Assembly (NCBI RefSeq): GCF_000621125.1
Contig: NZ_JHZC01000004.1
Span: forward strand, 62,001-126,000
Reading direction: 5' to 3'
DNA: 64,000 bases
Origin: Maribacter antarcticus DSM 21422
Lineage (GTDB): Bacteria; Bacteroidota; Bacteroidia; Flavobacteriales; Flavobacteriaceae
Within the stretch, counting starts at the first letter, position 1. Each line of letters begins with the position of its first letter. The translations under genes and the position numbers were made by a program. The notes below the pieces were generated by a model. It saw nothing but the letters and a program-made list of their open reading frames with translations, did not search any database and was not told the DNA's origin. Of this stretch, positions 1-7,737 are shown piece by piece.

Positions 1-1029
1 AATGAAATTGCAGTTGAAACTGATGCAGAAACACGCGACAATCCAGAAGCACCTGAAATGCCTATCGAAGAACCAGAAGCACCAGAAGCACCGGTTACCG
101 GTGCAATTTCATTTGATGCTAATTTTGTATTGAACGAGGACCGTACCTTTACTAATCTTGTAGTACCAGCTGCGTAGTACAATAAATTTATTTCGGGTGA
201 TCAGGAGGTACAGCTTATTTCCTCTAAGGTGTATGAATATTTAGCCGATGCGTTTGATTTTATGATTATCCTATTCTGTAGAGACCAGCCAACCCGACGG
301 TCTTTTTTTCGATAGGGCATCATCCGTAACTAACAAAATTGAAGGTTTGGGAGGGAGTGTTTTCACAACTTGGGATTCTATGGTTCTGAAGGGAGATTAA
401 AAATCATTATTTACATGCCACGAGCTGAATATATAAGAAACGAACCTTTTTTATATGAAATCGCACATACACGGGCTCATAAGAATTTTATTTCTACTAC
501 GGTCGTCGGCCATTGGAGTTATGCAGGCGTTCTGGGGCAATTAGGCGGTTTTGACGCATTAGTGAATTTAGTAGGTAATTCGTACCAAGGCAGCTTAAAC
601 GGTAGGGATGGGTTCGGTCCTTTTACCAACGGTGGAAATGGTATTCCTTACGGAAACCTTGAACGTTACTTAATGAGATTAATCGATACAGATGCCCTAG
701 AACTACTACAGGTAGTAGTAAACCCTGAGGCTGGAAACTCTTTTGGTTAGTTCACGGCAGATGCCATAGAAACATGTATATCACAGGAGATACTGGCAGA
801 AAATGGCACTAGGATACCACCCTTCTATCAAAATTTCAAAAAAGAATTTAGAGCACTTACTATTGTTATTTCAAAGGAAAAATTGCAGGCGGAACAGCTA
901 GAAGATATCCATATCAATCTTGATAACTTTTCACGAGCGGCAGCACCAGATTCATCATGGGGAAGCCTTAATAATTTTTGGACGGCTACTCAGGGTAAAC
1001 CTTTGTTTATGTTCCATGTCCTGCCTTAG
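1..1029 (+). pseudogene. Decayed secreted HExxH-like protein gene (3' part)
   Basis: Reading frame 1 is coherent protein-like sequence from the window edge to the TAG at 1027-1029, but it is broken. It has an in-frame TAG at 175-177 after a Pro/Glu-rich stretch. It shifts out of frame between about 265 and 370, where the sense continues in the +2 frame as ETSQPDGLFFDRASSVTNK. A second TAG lies at 748-750, after which the frame runs on sensibly to FMFHVLP. The central stretch includes PFLYEIAHTRAH, which looks like a zinc-protease HEIAH motif with its first His changed to Tyr. The 126-codon open stretch at 370-750 starts only at a TTG and is not a gene of its own. I do not recognise the parent family with certainty; a secreted metalloprotease-like surface protein is an inference. 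The 5' end lies outside the window. Confidence 0.75.
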
Positions 1030-1068
1030 TATATTAAATAACCTTAGTAATTAATAGAAAGTATTTAG

Positions 1069-1185
1069 CTACTCTTTTTCGGAATCTTCCTCTTTTCGCA
1101 TTTCTATATATCTAGATACCAAACGCACGCCCAATCTTGCAAAAAGGATGATGGCAATGACCATTATGATATTAAATCCGTTCAA
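1069..1185 (-). CDS. Possible 38-aa single-pass membrane peptide
   Basis: A short frame runs from a TTG (1185) or an internal ATG (1164) to TAG at 1069-1071. It encodes a hydrophobic segment (NIIMVIAIILFARLGVRLV) followed by a charged tail ending KEEDSEKE. A membrane segment followed by a basic then acidic tail is the usual layout of real flavobacterial small membrane proteins, but there is no strong ribosome binding site and the start codon is weak. It could equally be chance coding in an otherwise empty gap. No function is suggested. Confidence 0.3.
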   Translation of the reverse strand: MNGFNIIMVIAIILFARLGVRLVSRYIEMRKEEDSEKE

Positions 1186-1340
1186 TATATTTTTTATTCA
1201 AGTTAGGGTTTTAGCTTTATATGTAATACATATTTCAGCTACTTTAACTTCTAGTGAAATTTTAGAAATAATTTTATCCTAGTTATTTGCTTTTCTTCTC
1301 TCGGGACCCTTTGGGGACGGGTATTTTGAGCTGTGTTGGC

Positions 1341-1427
1341 TTATGATTTGACCGGTATTGGTGTGCAGCCAACTAGGGTTAAAATACCAACAAGAATAAT
1401 GGTTAACTTTAAAAATAAGTTATCCAT
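1341..1427 (-). CDS. 28-aa lipoprotein-leader ORF, probably a truncated lipoprotein
   Basis: ATG at 1427 opens a 28-codon frame that is almost entirely a lipoprotein signal peptide: a basic start, a hydrophobic core LTIILVGILTLVGC and a lipobox LVGC, then only TPIPVKS before TAA (1341-1343). Past the TAA the same frame stays open for about 29 more codons (ANTAQNTRPQRVPREEKQ...), so the short product may be the head of a lipoprotein cut by a nonsense change. Alternatively it is a genuine micro-lipoprotein. It sits upstream of nothing on its own strand except the membrane-peptide frame at 1069-1185. Confidence 0.35.
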   Translation of the reverse strand: MDNLFLKLTIILVGILTLVGCTPIPVKS

Positions 1428-1478
1428 CTTACTTTTTTTAAGTGATGTGATAATAAGGATTTACCTATAGCCATACCT

Positions 1479-1985
1479 TTATTCCTGTTTCAAGAAATCT
1501 AGTACCAAACCATTTTCATCAGACTCCATTTCCGCTGTCCAGCTGTCAATGTACCACCTGCCTTTTTCCAAATGAAGCTGTATGCTGTTCAATCCTCTGA
1601 TATTGGATGCTATTTCTGGATTGGTTCTTATTTCAAAGGCGCTCCATACTTGAGCCATATTGCCATAATGAGTTGTCTTTCGCTCAAGTTCCTTTTCATA
1701 AAAATCTTCTTTAGGTGCCAATCCCATGGGGATGTATTCCACCTCTAGGGCATGCGAATTTGCATTACCATTCGCGTCCAAACGTGTTATTAGGGCATTG
1801 GGCGAATGAATGTGCTTATCCCTTTCAAACTGCCAAGGGTCATTGCTTGCACCCGAAATCACATCATAATAGGCATTTATAATCGCGTCTATGGATTTTA
1901 CGTCACCAGCATATTTTTGATGGGTAGTTTGCCCAAAAGTTGAAGCACAAACCACAAAGGCAATAAGCATAAGTGAATTTTTCAT
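1479..1985 (-). CDS. Secreted NTF2/SnoaL-like protein
   Basis: 168 aa starting with a Sec signal peptide (MKNSLMLIAFVVCASTFGQ). The mature part follows the NTF2/SnoaL pattern: an N-terminal helix around DVKSIDAIINAYYDVISG, then beta-strand-rich sequence ending in GRWYIDSWTAEMESDE, the usual last strands of the fold. Members of this fold bind small molecules or act as accessory domains; nothing here fixes a substrate. It lies 4 nt downstream of the DUF6090 gene on the same strand, so the two are probably co-transcribed. A second secreted NTF2-like protein of about the same size is encoded at 38259-38792, and the kinase at 24424-28071 begins with the same kind of domain. Confidence 0.75.
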   Translation of the reverse strand: MKNSLMLIAFVVCASTFGQTTHQKYAGDVKSIDAIINAYYDVISGASNDPWQFERDKHIHSPNALITRLDANGNANSHALEVEYIPMGLAPKEDFYEKELERKTTHYGNMAQVWSAFEIRTNPEIASNIRGLNSIQLHLEKGRWYIDSWTAEMESDENGLVLDFLKQE

Positions 1986-1989
1986 AATT

Positions 1990-2748
1990 CTAATTTTTAT
2001 TTAATTCGGTTTCTATTAAACCCATCAGGTCCTTGATTTCTTGGTCAACACTTTCTCTACGAGTGATAACATCTTGAGTAAAGGTCAATTTCATTCCCAG
2101 CAGATTTCTGATTCTCCTGTCTTCTAAAATCTGATTATAATTATTAAGTAATTCATTATCAATATTTACATCGTGTATGTTATATTTTACCAAGGGAATA
2201 AAATTAATCTCGTTTTCTAATATAGCATCAATACGAATTTGATGTACGTTCAAACGGTCTTCAAGTATATCATTAAGTTTGTTCAGACTAAATTCTAAAT
2301 CTGTAAACTTTTCATTTATTATTTTGTCTTTTATTAAGCTTAGTTTATTGGTGTTTTTTAAATTATTATAAGCATTAAATGTAGGCTGGTTGCTTTGTAA
2401 GTCCCAAACTGCAGTATTGAAAAGTGAATCTGTAATTATTACCAAGGTATTATTGTTCTTCTGAGTATTTATACCAAGGATATTTATCAACTTAACTTTA
2501 AGCGTTTCTTCTTCTAAAATAAGTAATTCTGATTGTTTGGATGAAATGTATAAGTTCTCTAAAAGACGTTCTAAAATAGCTTTTTCCTCAATTTTGTCCT
2601 TTCTGTTTTCATTCCAGTTATTAATCTGAAGTGCAATCAAAATCCCAATAACCACGAGAATGATTTCGCCAATGGCGTATTTAAAGTATTTTGAGGTGTT
2701 GCCTGTTTCCATGAGGTTATATCTTATTTTTCTAAAGAGTTGTATCAT
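1990..2748 (-). CDS. DUF6090 family membrane-anchored protein (copy 1)
   Basis: 252 aa with the hallmark N-terminus of the DUF6090 family: a basic amphipathic start (MIQLFRKIRYNLMETG), then KYAIGEIILVVIGILIALQI, a single membrane segment ending in NNWNENRK, followed by a long helical periplasmic or cytoplasmic part rich in Leu, Asn and Glu. The function of the family is unknown; it occurs in multiple copies in Flavobacteria. The same family is encoded at 3633-4346, and two decayed N-terminal pieces lie between them, so this was a tandem row. The ATG is 16 nt inside the left end of the DUF559 element, so the element supplies the sequence just upstream of this gene. Confidence 0.85.
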   Translation of the reverse strand: MIQLFRKIRYNLMETGNTSKYFKYAIGEIILVVIGILIALQINNWNENRKDKIEEKAILERLLENLYISSKQSELLILEEETLKVKLINILGINTQKNNNTLVIITDSLFNTAVWDLQSNQPTFNAYNNLKNTNKLSLIKDKIINEKFTDLEFSLNKLNDILEDRLNVHQIRIDAILENEINFIPLVKYNIHDVNIDNELLNNYNQILEDRRIRNLLGMKLTFTQDVITRRESVDQEIKDLMGLIETELNKN

Positions 2749-2764
2749 AGTTCTAATCTTTTCT

Positions 2765-2790
2765 CCTCTTAGGAGGGTTTAGGAGTGGGT
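2765..2790. repeat. Left terminal inverted repeat of the DUF559 element
   Basis: The sequence CCTCTTAGGAGGG followed by TTTAGGAGTGGGT is the near reverse complement of 3168-3193. A closer version stands at 3361-3385, at the left end of the deleted copy. It encodes the C-terminal residues of the DUF559 protein on the minus strand. Confidence 0.7.
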
Positions 2791-3164
2791 GTTTTTGGTT
2801 TTACATTCTCAATCTGTATTTTAAGATTCTCTAAAACAAAAGAAAGATTATCTTTCACATCCGCATCGGAGCACCTGATCACGGTTACCGCTAAAGATGC
2901 TAATAGGGTTTGCCTTTTCTTATCCTTGTCTTCTTGGCCTTTTTCAAAATGAATACTTCCATCTACTTCTATGGCTAATTTAAGGTCTTTACAATAAAAA
3001 TCTACAATGTATCGGTCAATTGGAATTTGTCTGCTGAACCTCACACACAGCTTTTTACCTTTGAATTCTTGCCAAAGGGCAATTTCACCGATGGTCATAG
3101 TGTTCCTCAGCTTTTTTGCTAGGTCAATTAGTGCTGGGTTGTAGGGAATAATCTTTCTCCTCAT
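2769..3164 (-). CDS. DUF559 (Vsr-fold) endonuclease-domain protein
   Basis: About 131 aa from ATG 3164; a GTG at 3173 is in frame but lies within the terminal repeat. The sequence is a full DUF559 domain: MRRKIIPYNPALIDLAKKLR at the start, an MTIGEIALWQ helix, then FSRQIPIDRYIVDFYCKDLK and LAIEVDGSIHF. The core Asp (VDF) and Glu (EVDG) are the residues expected for a PD-(D/E)XK/Vsr-like active site, followed by KKRQTLLASLAVTVIRCSDADV. The family is related to very-short-patch-repair nucleases, and its biological role is not established. Here the gene is the only cargo of an inverted-repeat unit, and the last seven residues are encoded by the repeat itself. Confidence 0.85.
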   Translation of the reverse strand: MRRKIIPYNPALIDLAKKLRNTMTIGEIALWQEFKGKKLCVRFSRQIPIDRYIVDFYCKDLKLAIEVDGSIHFEKGQEDKDKKRQTLLASLAVTVIRCSDADVKDNLSFVLENLKIQIENVKPKTPTPKPS

Positions 3165-3167
3165 AGC

Positions 3168-3197
3168 ACCCACCCCTTAGTCCCCTCCCAAGAGGGG
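3168..3197. repeat. Right terminal inverted repeat of the DUF559 element
   Basis: ACCCACCCCTTAGTCCCCTC then CCAAGAGGGG; reverse complementary, with a few mismatches, to 2765-2790. Nearly the same sequence recurs at 3471-3500. The shared identity even includes the flanking CATAGC, which holds the start codon of the nuclease gene. Confidence 0.7.
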
Positions 3198-3343
3198 AAG
3201 ATTACGTTTTTGTTTATGAACTTTAGGTGAATCAAAATCCCAATCATCACTAGCACAATTTCGCTAATGGCTTAAAGTAGGTACTTTGAAAACTTGTTCT
3301 CTGTTGCTAATCGCTGTCTTCTCTTTCTAAAGAATTTTATCAT
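3198..3343 (-). pseudogene. DUF6090 N-terminal stub A
   Basis: Starting at ATG 3343 the minus strand encodes MIKFFRKRRQRLATENKFSK, then YLL, an in-frame TAA, and AISEIVLVMIGILI, i.e. the membrane-anchor start of a DUF6090 protein with a nonsense codon. After GILI the homology stops and the sequence runs through LKFINKN into the right terminal repeat of the DUF559 element. About 190 C-terminal codons are missing. Stub B has the same structure and the same break point, which suggests that a stub-plus-element unit was duplicated. Confidence 0.75.
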
Positions 3344-3360
3344 AATCACTAGCTTTTCAT

Positions 3361-3503
3361 CTCTTGGGAGGGGTTAGGAGTGGGTTTTTCTTGGTGAATT
3401 TCAAATTTTATTATCATTAGATACTAATGTTGACTTTCGGTAATTTTTTTTATTTTTTATTAATCATAGCACCCACCCCTTAGTGCCCTCCCAAGGGGGG
3501 AGG
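3361..3503. mobile_element. Internally deleted (MITE-like) copy of the DUF559 element
   Basis: A unit of about 143 bp with the same ends as the DUF559 element: left repeat 3361-3385 and right repeat 3471-3500, but only 85 bp between them. On the minus strand the part next to the left repeat still reads KFEIHQEKPTPNPSQE, resembling the end of the nuclease gene (NLKIQIENVKPKTPTPKPS), and the ATG next to the right repeat is kept. The middle of the nuclease gene is gone. This is the expected form of a non-autonomous derivative. Confidence 0.6.
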
Positions 3504-3636
3504 AACACCTTTTTGTTTGTGAACTTTAGGTCAATCAAAATCCCAATCACCACTAGCATAATTTCGCCAATGGCGTATTTGCCTATTTTGTTTTTTATAA
3601 TTTTCTTTGACAAATATGTCTAAAAAATTTAATCAT
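3504..3636 (-). pseudogene. DUF6090 N-terminal stub B
   Basis: The ATG at 3634-3636 overlaps the TGA of the intact DUF6090 gene (3633-3635), the ATGA arrangement of a coupled operon gene. It reads MIKFFRHICQRKL, then stops. A frameshift puts the rest, GKYAIGEIMLVVIGILID, into another frame. Homology ends at GILI as in stub A, followed by the right terminal repeat of the deleted element. The overlap shows that a full second copy once followed the gene at 3633-4346. Confidence 0.75.
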
Positions 3637-4346
3637 TCCTTTTTGCTTGTTATAAGACTTCTAATCTCTGTAATTTTTTGCAATGCTTTTTCCATCGCAT
3701 GTATTTGACCCGCTCTATTATCATTAAATAATTTAAAAAGGACAAGGGTAGAAGGTTTTTCAAAAAAAGCTTTAGAATCTATTGGCACAGCATAATCCAT
3801 CCAATTAAAATCTGAAAATTCTTGTTTGACAATTGGAATCCAATCTGTGTTAAATGATTTTTCAATATCTGATATGGTTTCATAGGTATTAAAGAGTGTT
3901 TGGTCATAATATTCAATTAATGCCAATTGTAATTGATTGTCTCTAATGTTTTCAATGCCTTTAGATTTTAAAACCTCAAAGGCGCTGGACTGAGATTGGA
4001 ATCGTTGAAAATTTATGATGTCACCCATCATATAGTTTAGGCTATCGTTGTAAACGCCTTTAGAGACCTGATCGAGTAAACGGACTGTTGATGCATTGGC
4101 CAGTTTTGATTTATTAAGTTCACTAGCAAGTAAAGTTGAATCTTGAAGCAGGTTGTTATCAATAAGCGCAATGATTTCCGATTCAAATTGTCTATTCTTT
4201 ATAGTTTCGTTCCAATTACTTATTTGTAAAGCAATAAGAATACCGATAACTACGAGTACAATTTCACCAATAGCATATTTAAGATATTTAGTTGTTTTAC
4301 CTTCTGAAAGTAGGTTTTTTCGAATGTTACGGAAGAATTTTATCAT
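3633..4346 (-). CDS. DUF6090 family membrane-anchored protein (copy 2)
   Basis: 237 aa with the family signature MIKFFRNIRKNLLSEGKTTK, then a single membrane segment YAIGEIVLVVIGILIALQIS ending in NWNE. The remaining ~190 residues are predicted mostly helical and contain a cluster of aromatic residues near the end (FSDFNWMDYAVP). Function unknown. It is the most upstream copy of the local DUF6090 row; its stop codon overlaps the start of the decayed stub B. It differs substantially from copy 1 in the C-terminal part, so the row is old or diverged quickly. Confidence 0.85.
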   Translation of the reverse strand: MIKFFRNIRKNLLSEGKTTKYLKYAIGEIVLVVIGILIALQISNWNETIKNRQFESEIIALIDNNLLQDSTLLASELNKSKLANASTVRLLDQVSKGVYNDSLNYMMGDIINFQRFQSQSSAFEVLKSKGIENIRDNQLQLALIEYYDQTLFNTYETISDIEKSFNTDWIPIVKQEFSDFNWMDYAVPIDSKAFFEKPSTLVLFKLFNDNRAGQIHAMEKALQKITEIRSLITSKKE

Positions 4347-4411
4347 TAAGCTATGTCTGTTTTTATAAATTCATATGCTAAGTACGGAAAAGTTTATATT
4401 TTTTATGGGTA

Positions 4412-4572
4412 CTAGGTTTTTTCAACAAACCACATATCTATCTCTCCTTTTCCTTTTGCGTTTATCTTACCTCTGTAGTCGAACCTGAACGCAGGGTTGT
4501 CCTTGACAAGTTCACAGGTATATTGAGAGATGTTAACTTTACCTACTGCGCCACTACTTTCCTAGATAATGT
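4412..4572 (-). pseudogene. Orphan 3' end of a class III adenylate/guanylate cyclase
   Basis: On the minus strand the sequence reads ESSGAVGKVNIS, QYTCELVKDNPAF and YRGKINAKGKGEIDMWFVEK before TAG (4412-4414). This matches the last ~50 residues of class III nucleotide cyclases (the ESSG...GKVNIS and YRGKI..KGKGEIDMYFV block). Just upstream the frame hits a TAG (about 4558-4560) and the homology fades. The rest of the cyclase is absent; the S9 peptidase gene begins immediately beyond. It is therefore a remnant of a gene lost by deletion. It is not similar enough to the cyclase at 13954-14994 to be a recent copy of it (different C-terminus). Confidence 0.7.
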
Positions 4573-4581
4573 TAGTTCCTG

Positions 4582-6600
4582 TTACTCTTCGTACTTCTCG
4601 AACCAAGCTAGTATGGCTGCAATTTTAGCAATAAGATTACTTGGTCTGTTCGCAATGCCATGCGATGCACCAGGAATGCGGACCATAGCTGTTTCTACTC
4701 CTTCTAATTTTAAGGCGGTATAGAACTGTTCCGATTCTGCGATGGGTGTTCGGTAATCTTCTTCGCCAGTTAATAGCATGGTTGGCGTGGTAACGTTGGC
4801 TACATAATTTAACGGAGAACGTTTAAAATAGCTTTCCGGATCTTCCCAAGGCTTTTTTCCAAACCAATATTTGGAGAAGAATGCAGCACCATCTGCATAG
4901 AGCACAAAACTAGCCCAGTTGATAACGGGTTTGGCTACCACAGCAGCTCTAAATCGGTCTGTTTTACCAACAATCCATGCGGTAAGCACACCGCCACCAC
5001 TGCCGCCGGTTACAAAAAGATTGTCCGAATCAATATATCCTTTTTCTATAACCGCATCTACACCGCTCATAAGATCGTCATAATCGTGGTTGGGATAATC
5101 GTGATGAATTAGATTTCCAAAATCCTGTCCGTAACTTGTGCTTCCCCTTGGGTTGGCGTATAATACTACATAGCCGGCTGCTGCAAAGGCTTGTATTTCT
5201 GCAGAATATACAGAACCATAGCTGGAGAACGGTCCACCGTGAATCTCAAGAATAAAAGGATATTTTTTTGAGGAGTCAAAATTAGGTGGGGTGACCACCC
5301 AACCTTGTATATCTATTTGGTCATAGGAAGATTTCCACCAGAGTTGTTCTACATTTCCTAAGTTTTTTGCAGAAAAGAGGTCGTCGTTTACAAGAGTTAG
5401 TCGTTTACTTCCTTTTTTGGTATGTACACCCAAATCTGCTGGGTGCGCTGTAGTTCCAAGGGTGTACGCTATGGCTCCCGTTTTTGATACAGTAAAGGTT
5501 CCGGCATTGTATGGCCTGCCTAAAGATAGTCCGCCTACATTGCCTACTTGGTCATTGATTTTTCCAGAAAGGGACATGTGTGCAATTTTTGTTTCTCCTT
5601 TATCGTCATACTGAAAGAAAAGTCCTTTTCCATCATTGGCCCACTGTATATTAGAAATGTTACGGTCAAAATCCGCTGATAAAAGCGTTGCAGTTCCATC
5701 GGAAATAGCACGTACATATAATTGGTTCTGCTGGTAACCGAGTAATTTATCATCAAGACCTATGTAGGCCATTTTGCTACCATCAGGTGAAATTTTTGGG
5801 GAATCGTCCGGACCGTAGCGGTCTGTAAGTGCGTTTATAGCGTTGTCCCCTAGCGTGAGCTCATAAATCTCACTATCATTGGGTTCAAAGGCTTCATCCG
5901 GATTAAAATTAGCCGAAAAATAGAGTTTTCTGCCGTCTTTGGACCATTCCGCTGCACCATGGTCAAAATCGGTAGAAGTCAATTGTTTGGGCGTACCGCC
6001 ATCTATGGATAAGGTAAAAAGTTGTGTGTTTCCTCCTTTTATATAGCCTTGGCCATCTCCTCTATAATTAAGTTTGTCAATATAGGTCGGTGGTGTATTC
6101 CATTTCGCGCCTTCCGGTTTGGTAGGCATCTTTATGATCGATTCGTTTGGTTTAGGAACGAACATGGTAAAAGCCAAATAGCGATCGTCTGGAGACCAAC
6201 TTACGGCTCCTGGTGCTTTTGGGGAATTGGTCAAGGGTGCAATTTCCTTGGAATCCATCCACATGACAAAAAGTTTCATACGGGCATCTTGTCGGTTGGA
6301 TTTAAAGATGATTTTATCGCCCTGATGCGACCAGCGTGGGTAAAAGTCGTTTTGGTTACCTGTTGTAATTGGTCTATTTTTGGAACCATCAGAATTAACA
6401 AGCCAGATATTAGACAGGTTTCTATCAGTCATGATATCCTTAAAATTACGGACGTATAGGATTTGGTTCCCATCGGGCGAAATTTGAGGGTCGGAGACAT
6501 ACTCCATATTAAAAATGTCTGTTAGTTCCAGATTCGTTTTGGTTTGACCAAATACTAAAGGGGTAACAAGAAGGAATATAAAGAGTACTAGTAGTCGCAT
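4582..6600 (-). CDS. S9 family peptidase (acylaminoacyl/dipeptidyl peptidase type)
   Basis: 672 aa. A Sec signal peptide (MRLLVLFIFLLVTPLVFGQ) is followed by a TolB/WD40-like beta-propeller with repeats such as DPQISPDGNQILYVRNFKD and SPKISPDGSKMAYIGLDD, then an alpha/beta-hydrolase domain from about residue 430. The catalytic triad of prolyl-oligopeptidase-type enzymes is complete: Ser534 in GGSGGG, Asp615 in GEEDYRTP, His647 in GASHGI. The enzyme should remove N-terminal residues or acylated residues from short peptides in the periplasm. It is a single gene divergently placed to the epimerase-like gene at 6706. Confidence 0.92.
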   Translation of the reverse strand: MRLLVLFIFLLVTPLVFGQTKTNLELTDIFNMEYVSDPQISPDGNQILYVRNFKDIMTDRNLSNIWLVNSDGSKNRPITTGNQNDFYPRWSHQGDKIIFKSNRQDARMKLFVMWMDSKEIAPLTNSPKAPGAVSWSPDDRYLAFTMFVPKPNESIIKMPTKPEGAKWNTPPTYIDKLNYRGDGQGYIKGGNTQLFTLSIDGGTPKQLTSTDFDHGAAEWSKDGRKLYFSANFNPDEAFEPNDSEIYELTLGDNAINALTDRYGPDDSPKISPDGSKMAYIGLDDKLLGYQQNQLYVRAISDGTATLLSADFDRNISNIQWANDGKGLFFQYDDKGETKIAHMSLSGKINDQVGNVGGLSLGRPYNAGTFTVSKTGAIAYTLGTTAHPADLGVHTKKGSKRLTLVNDDLFSAKNLGNVEQLWWKSSYDQIDIQGWVVTPPNFDSSKKYPFILEIHGGPFSSYGSVYSAEIQAFAAAGYVVLYANPRGSTSYGQDFGNLIHHDYPNHDYDDLMSGVDAVIEKGYIDSDNLFVTGGSGGGVLTAWIVGKTDRFRAAVVAKPVINWASFVLYADGAAFFSKYWFGKKPWEDPESYFKRSPLNYVANVTTPTMLLTGEEDYRTPIAESEQFYTALKLEGVETAMVRIPGASHGIANRPSNLIAKIAAILAWFEKYEE

Positions 6601-6705
6601 ACAGATGGTTTTTATGGATTATTTTGATGTGGAATGAAGATAGTGATTAACTTTAAACTAGTTTAGAAATTGACCGAAATACAGGTCTACGAAACAGCAA
6701 CACAA

Positions 6706-7692
6706 ATGAAAGTTTTATTTATAGGAGGTACGGGAAATATTAGTTCAGCATCTAGTCGTTTGGCAGTTGAAAAGGGTATGGAACTGTATGTGCTCAATCG
6801 CGGAAATTCCAAAGTCACGATAAAAGGGGCAAATAGCATTATAGGGGACATCACCAAGCTAGAAACCTTAACAGAACTACAGGGTCATGAGTGGGATGTG
6901 GTCGTCAATTGGATAGCGTTTACACCGGAAGATATTGAGCGCGATTTAGAATTGTTCACTGGTAAAACAAAGCAGTATATTTTTATTAGCTCAGCTTCCT
7001 GCTATCAAACGCCATTGAGCTATCCCGTAATTACGGAATCCACTCCGGTCTGTAATAATCTTTGGGACTATTCCCATAATAAGATTCTGTGTGAGCAGCG
7101 TTTGCAAAAAGCCTATAGCGAAGACCGTTTTCCAATGACCATCGTACGTCCTTCATTGACCTACGATACTGTAATTCCCGTGGCTATTGGTGGGTTTGAC
7201 AAGTACAATATTGTAGACCGAATTAAGAAAGGAAAAGAAATTATAATACATGGAGATGGCACCTCTTTATGGACCGTTACCCATGCCGATGATTTTGCAA
7301 AAGGTTTTGTGGGCTTATTTGGATTGACGCAGGCCGTTGGTCATCCCTTCCACATCACCTCTGATGAGGTCCTTAGCTGGAACATGATTTATAAAATACT
7401 AGCAGATGCTATTGGCAGAGAAGCCAATATAGTGCATATAGCCTCCGATTTTATATGTAAGATAGCCCCTTCGTTTACGGGAACGCTCTTGGCAGATAAA
7501 GCAGAAAGTGTGTTGTTCGATAATACCAAGATTAAAACATTTGTATCGGGATTCAAGGCTACGATACCCTTTGCAGAAGGGATAAAGAGAACTTTAAGTT
7601 GGTTGGAGGAAAACCCGGAAAAACAAAATATTGATGTAGAAACCGAAGCTGAAATGGAATCAGTGTTAAAAGCATATCACGGCTTAGGATAG
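6706..7692 (+). CDS. NAD-dependent epimerase/dehydratase family protein
   Basis: 328 aa from ATG 6706. A TTG 12 codons upstream is in frame, but the protein family starts at MKVLFIGGTGNIS, so the ATG is preferred. The Rossmann-fold GxxGxxS nucleotide-binding turn (GGTGNIS) lies at residues 7-13. The extended SDR pattern continues with a WIAFTPEDIERD segment and an IFISSASCYQ strand carrying the active-site Ser; the usual YxxxK is replaced by YSHNKILCE. It resembles NAD-dependent epimerases and chloroplast-RNA-binding-like reductases. The substrate cannot be told. It is a lone plus-strand gene. Confidence 0.85.
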   Translation: MKVLFIGGTGNISSASSRLAVEKGMELYVLNRGNSKVTIKGANSIIGDITKLETLTELQGHEWDVVVNWIAFTPEDIERDLELFTGKTKQYIFISSASCYQTPLSYPVITESTPVCNNLWDYSHNKILCEQRLQKAYSEDRFPMTIVRPSLTYDTVIPVAIGGFDKYNIVDRIKKGKEIIIHGDGTSLWTVTHADDFAKGFVGLFGLTQAVGHPFHITSDEVLSWNMIYKILADAIGREANIVHIASDFICKIAPSFTGTLLADKAESVLFDNTKIKTFVSGFKATIPFAEGIKRTLSWLEENPEKQNIDVETEAEMESVLKAYHGLG

Positions 7693-7737
7693 ACTTACAC
7701 TAAAATAATGTTTGGATATGCTAGTATGGAGACGAGG

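Larger units (their letters stand above)
2765..3197. mobile_element. DUF559 nuclease element with inverted terminal repeats
   Basis: A roughly 430-bp unit bounded by imperfect inverted repeats: left 2765-2790 (core AGGAGTGGGT) and right 3168-3197 (core ACCCACCCCTTAG then CCCTCCCAAGAGG). The single gene inside, a DUF559 nuclease, nearly fills it: its start codon abuts the right repeat and its last codons (TPTPKPS) are written by the left repeat. A shorter copy with the same ends lies at 3361-3503. Both units stand at the same position relative to DUF6090 gene starts. Mobility is inferred from this structure; no transposase is visible and target duplications were not resolved. Confidence 0.6.

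Noticed and set aside
2769-3164. Vsr mismatch-repair endonuclease
   Set aside because: The fold is related, but the sequence follows DUF559 and there is no adjacent DNA cytosine methyltransferase.
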